DNA of 33,260 nucleotides from a bacterium. GTDB taxonomy: Bacteria > CLD3. The stretch lies in NCBI GenBank assembly GCA_020850775.1, contig JADZEA010000064.1:1-33260 (forward strand), written 5' to 3'. Under the pieces are notes generated by a model. That model ran no database searches, had not been told where the DNA came from, and worked only from the letters and a program-made list of their open reading frames with translations. Both the position numbers and the translations under genes were made by a program. This document shows, in pieces, positions 9,497 through 16,432 of the stretch; the first letter of the stretch is position 1, and every line of letters begins with the position of its first letter.

Positions 9497-10609
9497 ATGT
9501 TGACTAAAAAAAATATAATTTACCTTTCAATTTTGTTTGCACTAACCGGAGTTTTTGCGGTTTTTGAAACTTACTACACGGGACGCGAAGAAAGTTTTAA
9601 CCTGACGCGGGAAGTTCCCTGGGGAATGCACATTGTTGGTTACATTTTTTTCGTAGCAATTTCTACGGGACTTTGTTTGATTGCTTCGCTTGGACACATT
9701 TTTAAGATTAAGGATTTTGACCAAATGGGAAAGCACTTGATTTTGCTTTCAATTGTTACGCTTTTTGCGGCGTTTTTTGTGATTGGTCTTGAGCTTGAGT
9801 ATCCGTTAAGGCTTGTGGTTTACAACGTTGTTTCGCCAAATTTTCACTCTCCGATGTGGTGGATGGGAACGCTTTACGGAGTTTACACTGTTCTTTTGAT
9901 TGCAGAGTTTTATTTTTTAAACAAAAAACAATTCAAACTTGCGGGGATTTTAGGTTTGATTGGAGTTGGTGCGGACATCGTGGCTCACGCGAACCTTGGA
10001 GCTTTGTTTTCGGTTGCGAGACCTTTTTGGAGCGGAGCATTTTTACCACCTTACTTTATCGTTTTAGCGGTTCAGTCCGGAGCTTCCGTGATGGTAATTT
10101 TTCTTACTCTAATCAAAAAACACAACAACCTTTCAATTGAAAGTTCAATCGTTGCTGCCGAAAGATTGATGGGAATTGCGATTGGAGTTTTGTTTTTGTT
10201 TCAAGCCTCAAGGATTTTGTCTTCAGCGATAATGTCAAGCCCTGATGTTTACCTTGCTGCGATGAGTTTGATTGCGGGACCGCTTGCATTTTATTTTTGG
10301 TTTGGCGAAGTTTTTTTGGGAATGATTTTGCCGGTTGTCCTTTTGGTGAAAGCTAAAAAATCAGGGAATTTTGGTTTGCTTGCTGCTTTTGCTTCAATCG
10401 CTGGAATGTTTTTTATGCGTTACAACCACGTTGTTGCAGGTCAGCTCGTCCCGATTCGCAAGTACTACAAGTTAGAAATGGCTGGAGATTACGTGATTTA
10501 CAGTCCTTCTTTGGTTGAAACGGCAACAATCGTCGGTGCTGTTGGTTTCACTTTTCTTTTTTACTACCTCGCTGAAAGGTATTTTAAAATGGAAAAAGAA
10601 ATTTCTTAA
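9497..10609 (+). CDS. nrfD: NrfD/PsrC-family quinol-oxidising membrane subunit
   Basis: The protein has 370 residues and about nine or ten hydrophobic helices, the form of the NrfD family that anchors Psr-type complexes and exchanges electrons with (mena)quinol. Supportive segments include REVPWGMHIVGYIFF near the start, a SPMWWMGTLYGVY loop and a late MRYNHVVAGQLVP loop. The frame is open back to 9419, inside the ferredoxin gene. The ATG at 9497 is preferred because GAGGA lies about eight bases upstream and because it places the first membrane helix at the N-terminus. It completes a chaperone-A-B-C set typical of anaerobic respiratory complexes. Confidence 0.92.
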   Translation: MLTKKNIIYLSILFALTGVFAVFETYYTGREESFNLTREVPWGMHIVGYIFFVAISTGLCLIASLGHIFKIKDFDQMGKHLILLSIVTLFAAFFVIGLELEYPLRLVVYNVVSPNFHSPMWWMGTLYGVYTVLLIAEFYFLNKKQFKLAGILGLIGVGADIVAHANLGALFSVARPFWSGAFLPPYFIVLAVQSGASVMVIFLTLIKKHNNLSIESSIVAAERLMGIAIGVLFLFQASRILSSAIMSSPDVYLAAMSLIAGPLAFYFWFGEVFLGMILPVVLLVKAKKSGNFGLLAAFASIAGMFFMRYNHVVAGQLVPIRKYYKLEMAGDYVIYSPSLVETATIVGAVGFTFLFYYLAERYFKMEKEIS

Positions 10610-10659
10610 AATCAATTTTTTGAGTAACTTTGGAGAGTAAAAAATTTAATCAGGGTAAA

Positions 10660-12348
10660 ATGACAAATCTTTCAGCAGACACGGTTCTTGAAATCCTGAA
10701 CAACTTATCGGGAATTATCATTGTTGCGACCGAACAAAGAAAAATTGTTTTTATCAACAAAGAAGGCGAAAAATATTTTAAGTGTAAACTTGAGAGCATT
10801 TTTGAAAAAAGCTGTTCGCTAATCATTAATCAGGAGTTCCACGAAACTTTTTGCCTTTTTGAAGAAGTTACCAAAACCGACGAAGTGCTTTACAAGTTCA
10901 ACGTAAACCTTTTGGGCGAGGCATTTTCGGTAACTGCTTTTAAAATCAGAACTAACGATAACAGAATTTTGATAGTTCATAATTTCAGGTTCGTGAACGA
11001 CCTTGTTTCGATGATTCGCAAAATTGAAACTGAACGCGACATTTTGCACACAAAATTTAACAACATCGTGAAAATTCTGGATAAACTCAACGAAGCATTT
11101 CTGCTTGTAAATTCAAAAGACGAAGTTTCCCTGATGAACCGCTACGCAGAAACCGCAACGGGAATTTCTAAAAAGCAGGTTTTGAACAAAAAATTTGCAA
11201 CTTTTCTTAACCTGCTAAACCTTGAAAATGGAAAAAACATTCTTCCGCTTCTCAAAGCAAAAGATGAAATTTCAGACCTGAAAGGCGATTTTGTCGATTC
11301 GCAGGGCAACAAACACAAAATTTTAATCAATGCTTTTTACATCTCTTCTGACGAAAAAAATTTTGATTACTTAGTAAACATTCGCGACGTTGAACGGATT
11401 GAAGGTCAGCTAAGGCTCAAAAGCGAAGGCGAACTAATCCCGGGTTTTATCGGAAAATCAAAATCAATCCTACAAATCGCAAACACGCTCCAAATGGTCA
11501 AAAACGGCGACACAACAATCTTAATACAAGGCGAAAGTGGAACGGGAAAAGAAGTCATCGCCCGCGGAATCCATCAAATTGGTGCAAGAAAAGACAAACC
11601 TTTCGTCGCCGTAAACTGTGCCGCAATCCCCGAACAACTGATGGAATCCGAACTTTTCGGACACGAAAAAGGCGCTTTCACAGGTGCTTTGGCACAAAAA
11701 ACCGGTAAGTTTGAGTTTGCAACACAAGGAACAATTTTTCTTGACGAAATCGGCGAAATGCCTTTGCACCTGCAAACAAAATTACTTAGAGTTTTGCAGG
11801 AAAAATCTTTTGAGCGAGTTGGAGGAAACAAACAAATCCCGACAAACGCCAGAATCATCGCTGCAACAAACAAAAATTTAGCTGAAGAAGTTGAGAACGG
11901 GAATTTTCGCAGAGACTTGTTTTTTCGCCTGAACGTAATTCCAATCAAACTTCCGCCTCTTCGTGAACGGAAAGAAGACATCAAACTTTTGATTGAAAAT
12001 TTTCTGCCGAAACTCAACAAAAAGTACAACAAAAACATCATCGGAATTGAAAAACAAACGATGGATTTTTTGCTGAACTACGCGTGGCAGGGAAACGTCA
12101 GGGAACTGATGAACGTCCTTGAGTACGGCGTGATTTGTTGTCAGGAAAACCAACTTGAGCAAAAATATTTTCAGGGCATTCTGAACTCAAACGAAACTAA
12201 AACTACAAACGAAAAATACTCTGACCTTGAACGTGAAAAAATTCTCTCAACGCTTGAAAAAAACAAAGGCTCAATCAGTGAAGCTGCAAAAAATCTTGAA
12301 ATGCACAGAAGCACGCTTTGGAGAAAAATGCAAAAGTATAAAATTTAA
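10660..12348 (+). CDS. sigma-54-dependent transcriptional activator with PAS sensor region
   Basis: The protein has 562 residues from the ATG at 10660 (CAGGG ribosome site); a TTG 30 bases earlier is possible but less likely. Two PAS-like regions (about 5-110 and 125-245) precede a complete AAA+ domain. That domain has Walker A GESGTGKE (291-298), the sigma-54 contact loop GAFTGA (338-343), Walker B GTIFLDE (357-363) and the arginine-rich FRRDLFFRLNV. A Fis-type helix-turn-helix closes it (about 530-562). There is no receiver domain, so it probably senses a cytoplasmic ligand or redox state through the PAS part rather than phosphorylation. It follows nrfD by 50 bases with no terminator, so it is likely part of the operon it controls, giving positive feedback. 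Predicted targets are the two TTGCAA arrays. Confidence 0.93.
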   Translation: MTNLSADTVLEILNNLSGIIIVATEQRKIVFINKEGEKYFKCKLESIFEKSCSLIINQEFHETFCLFEEVTKTDEVLYKFNVNLLGEAFSVTAFKIRTNDNRILIVHNFRFVNDLVSMIRKIETERDILHTKFNNIVKILDKLNEAFLLVNSKDEVSLMNRYAETATGISKKQVLNKKFATFLNLLNLENGKNILPLLKAKDEISDLKGDFVDSQGNKHKILINAFYISSDEKNFDYLVNIRDVERIEGQLRLKSEGELIPGFIGKSKSILQIANTLQMVKNGDTTILIQGESGTGKEVIARGIHQIGARKDKPFVAVNCAAIPEQLMESELFGHEKGAFTGALAQKTGKFEFATQGTIFLDEIGEMPLHLQTKLLRVLQEKSFERVGGNKQIPTNARIIAATNKNLAEEVENGNFRRDLFFRLNVIPIKLPPLRERKEDIKLLIENFLPKLNKKYNKNIIGIEKQTMDFLLNYAWQGNVRELMNVLEYGVICCQENQLEQKYFQGILNSNETKTTNEKYSDLEREKILSTLEKNKGSISEAAKNLEMHRSTLWRKMQKYKI

Positions 12349-12375
12349 ACAACTAAAAATTAAAGATTTAAGAAA

Positions 12376-12927
12376 ATGAACCTAAACGATTTGATTGCCT
12401 TTTCAGGGAGCTACTCCAAATTTTTAACCGTAGTTTTTGTTCTGACGCCTTTGTTCGCTTTTGTGTACGGAAAGGTTCACTCCAAAGGTAACGGGACAAA
12501 TTTTCCGCACAAGTTTGTGTACTCGTTTTTAGTTTACTTTACTTGTGTGCCGGGCATTTTTTCGTCTGTTCTGATTGTTTACTCAATTTTTTTCCTTAAG
12601 ACAAACCTCTTGCAGGTTAATTTTTTTGTTTACTTTTTGCCGGTACTTTCAATGATTTTCAGCCTTGCAATCATTAAAAAGAATGTTGAACTTGATTTTG
12701 TGCCTGGTTTTGACCGTTTGGTTGGCTTGTGCACTTTGCTTTCGATGACTTTTGCGGTTGTGTTTTTTCTTCTGAACACGAGGGTTTGGTTAGTTTTTGG
12801 CAGCTCGTTTTTGAGTTTGGTTTTGCTTGTAACTTTTGTGTTTTTGCTTTTGAAGTGGGGATTTTACACTTTTTTTCGTTCTAAAAATGAGCCGAAAATT
12901 AAGCCTCCGAAGTTTCCTGAACTCTAA
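12376..12927 (+). CDS. small multi-pass membrane protein of unknown function
   Basis: This 183-residue protein is strongly hydrophobic, with five or so membrane helices (around residues 17-32, 48-73, 80-98, 110-130 and 135-158). A basic, proline-containing tail follows (KNEPKIKPPKFPEL). I do not recognise a family and see no catalytic or metal-binding pattern. It starts 27 bases after the activator gene, in the same direction and without an intervening terminator, so it is probably the last gene of the respiratory operon. Its 3' end overlaps the convergent gene at 12924 by four bases. A role in the membrane part of the respiratory system is only an inference from position. Confidence 0.7.
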   Translation: MNLNDLIAFSGSYSKFLTVVFVLTPLFAFVYGKVHSKGNGTNFPHKFVYSFLVYFTCVPGIFSSVLIVYSIFFLKTNLLQVNFFVYFLPVLSMIFSLAIIKKNVELDFVPGFDRLVGLCTLLSMTFAVVFFLLNTRVWLVFGSSFLSLVLLVTFVFLLLKWGFYTFFRSKNEPKIKPPKFPEL

Positions 12928-13355
12928 TCTTTTTTGCGTTTGGAAAATTCAGGATAAAGTTTTTGGATGCACTGTGGACAAATTCCGTGAGAGAACTGAG
13001 CTTCAGAATGCTGACTGATGTAAGTTTCAATTTCGTTCCAGTAGCCTTCGTCGTTGCGGATTTTTTTGCAGCAGGAACAAATTGGGAGCAAGCCGCTTAA
13101 TCTTTTTACCTCTTTAAGTGTTTCCTGCAATTTTTCGTTGGAAATGAACAATTTTCTTTCGTAGCTCTCACTGATGCGGATAATTTTTACGATTTCTTTG
13201 AGCAGCGATTCGTAGTTTTTGGTTAGAAAATCATACTCGTGAAAAAGATACTCTAAGGTTAAGTCTCTGTTTTTCAGCAACTCTTTAGCTTGTTTCAGGG
13301 TGCTGAACTCACGTTCAAAGAGTTGATTATCGATTTCTTTTTTGCGTCTTACCAT
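12924..13355 (-). CDS. coiled-coil protein with stand-alone C-terminal Cys-rich module found on signalling proteins
   Basis: This 143-residue protein has no signal peptide or membrane segment. Residues about 1-88 are helical and charged, probably coiled coil. Residues about 88-138 hold LLPICSCCKKIRNDEGYW, then HSEAQFSHGICPQCIQKLYPE. From memory, this module (two cysteine pairs, a conserved tryptophan and histidines) is common at the C-terminus of response regulators and PAS/GAF proteins, where its function is unknown; a metal site is plausible. Here no receiver or PAS domain is attached. The start is supported by CAGG upstream. It is convergent with the respiratory operon and divergent from 13494. 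A small regulator or partner of the nearby signalling protein is possible but unproven. Confidence 0.75.
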   Translation of the reverse strand: MVRRKKEIDNQLFEREFSTLKQAKELLKNRDLTLEYLFHEYDFLTKNYESLLKEIVKIIRISESYERKLFISNEKLQETLKEVKRLSGLLPICSCCKKIRNDEGYWNEIETYISQHSEAQFSHGICPQCIQKLYPEFSKRKKD

Positions 13356-13417
13356 TTTTCAAACCTGATTTTTTCAGAAAAATAACTGATTAGTTCGGTA
13401 CTTCCTACTTCATTTTT

Positions 13418-13434
13418 TTGGCATAAACATTGGA
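13418..13434 (+). promoter_or_regulatory. sigma-54-like promoter of the small exported protein
   Basis: TTGGCATAAACATTGGA has GG at 13420-13421, ten bases, then GG at 13432-13433, with TTGGCA as a near-consensus -24 element. Transcription would begin near 13444, about 50 bases before the ATG at 13494. No TTGCAA array lies upstream in 13356-13418; the nearest is at 14028, downstream of the gene. Confidence 0.6.
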
Positions 13435-13493
13435 AACAATTTTTCTGCTTGTTTTAAGCAAAAGTTAAACCTTTAAAAATGGAGGAAACTAAA

Positions 13494-13967
13494 ATGAAAA
13501 GGTTTGTCTTTTTCGGAATTGTCGTTACAGTTCTGGTTGGTTCGCTGCTAATCACTTCTCAGGCACAGCCTTGGCGAGGTTGGAAAGGAAGTGGCGGCTG
13601 GGGTTGTAAATCCAACTATCAAAGAAATTACAATCCACAAAAAGTTGTTACCGTAAAAGGTAAGGTTCTTAAAGTTGAGGAAATCACTCCTGCAAGCGGA
13701 ATGGCTTACGGGATTCACCTTCTTTTCAAAACGGAAGCAGAAACTTTATCGGTTCACCTTGGACCTGTCTGGTTCGTTGAAAGACAAGATTTTGAAGTAA
13801 ACAAAAACGACGAACTTGAAATCAAAGGCTCAAAAATTACTCTTGACAACAGTAAGGTTTTGATTGCTTCAGAAGTTAAGAAAGGCGAAGACGAATTAAT
13901 TTTGAGAGATGAAAATGGTTTCCCTCTCTGGTCTGGTTTTGGTCGCAGAGGAAGATTGTTCAAGTAA
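13494..13967 (+). CDS. small exported protein, single beta-rich domain
   Basis: The protein has 157 residues. The ATG at 13494 is preferred over one at 13479 because GGAGGA (13481-13486) lies between them. A signal peptide (MKRFVFFGIVVTVLVGSLLITSQAQ) is followed by a Trp/Gly-rich stretch and a compact beta domain (about 50-135). That domain contains VVTVKGKVLKVEEITP, GIHLLFKTEAETLSVHLGPVW and DELEIKGSKI, then a tail LRDENGFPLWSGF. I recall similar small periplasmic proteins with an OB-fold-like domain, some compared to magnetosome MamS, near redox genes; that link is weak. The location between two sigma-54 respiratory units and its own sigma-54-like promoter suggest it serves the same pathway. 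A strong terminator follows it. Confidence 0.8.
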   Translation: MKRFVFFGIVVTVLVGSLLITSQAQPWRGWKGSGGWGCKSNYQRNYNPQKVVTVKGKVLKVEEITPASGMAYGIHLLFKTEAETLSVHLGPVWFVERQDFEVNKNDELEIKGSKITLDNSKVLIASEVKKGEDELILRDENGFPLWSGFGRRGRLFK

Positions 13968-13985
13968 TTTTTTATTTCTTTTAAC

Positions 13986-14022
13986 AAAAGCCTGAAAGGA
14001 GCAGAACTCGTTTCAGGCTTTT
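13986..14022 (+). terminator. rho-independent terminator
   Basis: AAAAGCCTGAAA (13986-13997) pairs perfectly with TTTCAGGCTTTT (14011-14022) and runs into a T-rich tract. It closes the 13494 gene and isolates the enhancer-like array that begins six bases later. Confidence 0.88.
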
Positions 14023-14027
14023 TTGTT

Positions 14028-14055
14028 TTGCAACACTTTGCAACAAGCGTTGCAA
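14028..14055 (+). promoter_or_regulatory. putative activator-binding array (three TTGCAA sites), cytochrome-barrel operon
   Basis: TTGCAA occurs at 14028-14033, 14038-14043 and 14050-14055, with spacings of 10 and 12 bases. That is the mirror order of the array at 6010-6037 (12 then 10). The array lies about 100 bases before the -12 element of the following sigma-54 promoter. The shared site and shared distance suggest one activator for both units. Confidence 0.7.
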
Positions 14056-14126
14056 TCCGTCCTGCTCTTCTCTAAATTTTTTCCTGAAAATCCTGCTTGG
14101 AATATTCTTAAAAGCCATTTTTGTGT

Positions 14127-14143
14127 TTGGTACAGGCTTTGAC
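14127..14143 (+). promoter_or_regulatory. sigma-54 promoter of the cytochrome-barrel operon
   Basis: TTGGTACAGGCTTTGAC has GG at 14129-14130, ten bases, then GA at 14141-14142. Its -24 half (TTGGTACAG) is identical to that of the oxidoreductase operon, while the -12 half is weaker. Predicted start of transcription is near 14153, about 27 bases before the ATG at 14180. Confidence 0.68.
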
Positions 14144-14179
14144 TTAATCTTTATCAAATAAAATTTGGAGGTAAAAAAA

Positions 14180-14536
14180 ATGTGTAGTTCAAGATTTTTA
14201 GCAGCTTTAACGATTGGTTTTTTGGGAGTTTTTTCTCTGACCGGTGCAGAAGCGGCAGACAACGCAAAAAAAGGCAAGTTCCTTTACAAAACTTCCTGCA
14301 GGTTAGCTTGCCACGAAGGAAAAACCGACGGAGCAAAAGAGCTAAACCCAACTTCAAAAACAAAAGCTCAGTGGGAAAGTTTTTTTAAAGACGGAAACAA
14401 AAAACTCCTTAAAGTTCACGGAAAAAAAGAGCTTGAAAAAGTTCAAAATGAATTTAAAGAACAGGATTACAAAGACATTTTAAAATATTTGTACGAACAC
14501 GCTTCCGATTCCGACCAACCACAAACTTGTGGCTAA
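14180..14536 (+). CDS. small exported cytochrome c-like protein with CX3CH haem motif
   Basis: The protein has 118 residues from the ATG at 14180, which follows GGAGGT (14167-14172); a TTG at 14165 falls inside that ribosome site and is rejected. The signal peptide ends near residue 25 (LTGAEAA). The mature part contains a single haem-attachment-like motif, CRLACH, with three residues between the cysteines instead of the usual two. After it comes a helical region (SKTKAQWESFFKD) and a C-terminal helix (YKDILKYLYEHA) like the last helix of class I cytochromes. A final CG pair ends the protein. No clear distal Met ligand is visible. As a periplasmic electron carrier it could link the NrfD-type complex or quinol pool to another partner. 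It is co-transcribed with the barrel 38 bases downstream. Confidence 0.8.
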   Translation: MCSSRFLAALTIGFLGVFSLTGAEAADNAKKGKFLYKTSCRLACHEGKTDGAKELNPTSKTKAQWESFFKDGNKKLLKVHGKKELEKVQNEFKEQDYKDILKYLYEHASDSDQPQTCG

Positions 14537-14574
14537 ACTTGTCTTTTTAAACTAAAAACTAACGAGGTAAAAAA

Positions 14575-16347
14575 ATGAAAACTTTATTTTTAACAATGGT
14601 TTTGTCTTCGGCATTGGTTTCCAACGTTTTTGCTGAAGACGAAGAACTAAAAGAAGAAGTGAAAAGCCTTGACGAGAGGCTTTCAAAAGTTGAAGTGAAA
14701 ACTGCAAACGACAGAGTGAACTTTAACATTGATTTTAGAACGAGGTACGATTACATCAACTACGACGGAATGCAAAGCCTTCCTGAATGGGCTCAAATGA
14801 TGATGGCTTTGTGGTCTTTTGACAGATTAGCCGTAGCAGGAACACAGCAACAAGGTGCGTTAAACGATGGTGATTATATTTTTAACCCAAATTTTATGGC
14901 AAAGTACGGAACGATTTTGCAACCGATGATGCCAAACATGGTTGCCGCAGGTTTTGTAACAGCTAACGAACTTGGAATGTACAAAATCAACACCAACGAA
15001 CTTGGAAAACCTTACTTCAGCGATACTTTTACGGCAACGGATTTGGCAAAGTATCAAATGCTTTTTTCGGGAATTGCACCTGAAAAATACAACAAAAAAA
15101 ACAAGGCTTTGTGGACGAACCGTTTGAAACTTGGTTTTGATTCAAAAGTTGACGAGCATCTTTCTTTTGCCGGAAGGCTTTCAATGTACAAAGCGTGGGG
15201 CGACGCAACAGGTTACAGGTGGTTTAATGGCTCAATGAGTTCTGTAAACATGGATGGAAACGACGCTTCAATCCCAACAGACGACAAAGTCAGAGTTGAC
15301 AGAGCTTACTTTGTTTACTCAAACAAGGTTTACAACACGGATTACCACTGGCATTTTTCTTTCGGAAGAAGACCGGCAACAGCAGGAATGCCAAACCAAA
15401 ACCGTGAAAACTGGAACGTTGCAACAGGCTCACCACTAATCCACATCATTAACTGGCAGTTTGACGGAGCTTCGTTAGGCTTAAACTTTGGCGAAGATTT
15501 TATCGTTCCGGGACACGCAATCAAACTTTGTTACGGAAAAGGTTACGAAGGTGGTTGGGGAAATTCAGCTTCTTACAGTGCTGCAGACACAAAAGACGTA
15601 GAAATGATGGGATTCATCTGGACACTTTTTGACAACTCAACTTACAAATTAACAACTAACTACGCTTACGGAGACGGAATCACGGATGGATTTACAGGAG
15701 TTGTGATTACACCTTTTACAATCAACGGGCTTGACATCAACAGCGACGGAAATTACGACGAGTACTACTTTACAGCTAACGACGGCGGCTACATTTCAAG
15801 GTTTGAAGCAAGGTCAAAAATCGGAAACATGCACCTTGGAACACTTTTGGCACAGTACGAAGGCGAACATCTCAATGCTTTTGTTTCTTACGCATTTTCT
15901 AAAACAATCGCCGACGGAAAATCAATGAATGCAATGATGCAATTTATGGGAACTGACGGACTTCTAAATTCTTTTGGAACACAAAAAGACAGAAGCGGAA
16001 ACTCACTCTACGCAGGAATTATTGGAAAAATCGGCGAACACAGAATTGGTTTTGAGTACAACCAAGGCTCAAAATACTGGTTTAATTTTTCCGGTGCCGA
16101 AGATTCTCCAATTGCAAGTAAGTTAGCAGTCAGAGGAAAAGTTTACGAAGGTTACTGGCACATTCCAATCCACACAAACAGATTTTTTATGACAATTGCA
16201 GGAACTTACTACGATTACGATTACACAGGTTCGGGAAACCCAATGGGCGAGCCAAAGAAAATTTCACAACTTAACGGGCTTGACTCATTAATGCCTGTTG
16301 TTGACAAAGTTTACAACTTTAGTGTCGGGCTAAGTTACCGCTACTAA
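14575..16347 (+). CDS. outer-membrane beta-barrel protein, DUF3373-like
   Basis: This 590-residue protein has a signal peptide ending VFA at residue 20. A short acidic coiled coil follows (about 21-45, EELKEEVKSLDERLSKVE). The rest is a long barrel of amphipathic beta strands (FNIDFRTRYDYI at the start) ending in an aromatic strand (FSVGLSYRY). The pattern resembles DUF3373 outer-membrane proteins, which I recall from several groups of anaerobic respirers; their transport role is unproven. The gene shares a sigma-54-driven transcript with the CX3CH cytochrome, so it may admit the substrate or product of the respiratory enzyme, or dock an electron carrier. The ribosome site is GAGGT. A strong hairpin follows the stop codon. 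Confidence 0.85.
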   Translation: MKTLFLTMVLSSALVSNVFAEDEELKEEVKSLDERLSKVEVKTANDRVNFNIDFRTRYDYINYDGMQSLPEWAQMMMALWSFDRLAVAGTQQQGALNDGDYIFNPNFMAKYGTILQPMMPNMVAAGFVTANELGMYKINTNELGKPYFSDTFTATDLAKYQMLFSGIAPEKYNKKNKALWTNRLKLGFDSKVDEHLSFAGRLSMYKAWGDATGYRWFNGSMSSVNMDGNDASIPTDDKVRVDRAYFVYSNKVYNTDYHWHFSFGRRPATAGMPNQNRENWNVATGSPLIHIINWQFDGASLGLNFGEDFIVPGHAIKLCYGKGYEGGWGNSASYSAADTKDVEMMGFIWTLFDNSTYKLTTNYAYGDGITDGFTGVVITPFTINGLDINSDGNYDEYYFTANDGGYISRFEARSKIGNMHLGTLLAQYEGEHLNAFVSYAFSKTIADGKSMNAMMQFMGTDGLLNSFGTQKDRSGNSLYAGIIGKIGEHRIGFEYNQGSKYWFNFSGAEDSPIASKLAVRGKVYEGYWHIPIHTNRFFMTIAGTYYDYDYTGSGNPMGEPKKISQLNGLDSLMPVVDKVYNFSVGLSYRY

Positions 16348-16380
16348 AAACTTCATCAAAATCTCCAAACCCTTAAACAA

Positions 16381-16412
16381 AAAAGCCGTTGAGTTTTTTC
16401 TCAACGGCTTTT
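16381..16412. terminator. bidirectional rho-independent terminator
   Basis: AAAAGCCGTTGAG (16381-16393) pairs perfectly with CTCAACGGCTTTT (16400-16412) around a six-T loop. T-rich sequence lies on both sides in the appropriate direction. It ends both the + strand barrel gene and the convergent minus-strand secreted protein. Confidence 0.93.
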
Positions 16413-16432
16413 TCTTTAAAACAAATGTTTGT

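Noticed and set aside
11574-12041. 155-residue open frame antisense to the sigma-54 activator
   Set aside because: It is fully inside the conserved AAA+ domain coding sequence and its translation is rich in Ser/Arg/Lys without domain features.
14180-16347. Porin-cytochrome conduit for extracellular electron transfer
   Set aside because: Known conduits use multihaem cytochromes with many CXXCH motifs; this cytochrome has one haem site in about 93 mature residues, too short to span a barrel.
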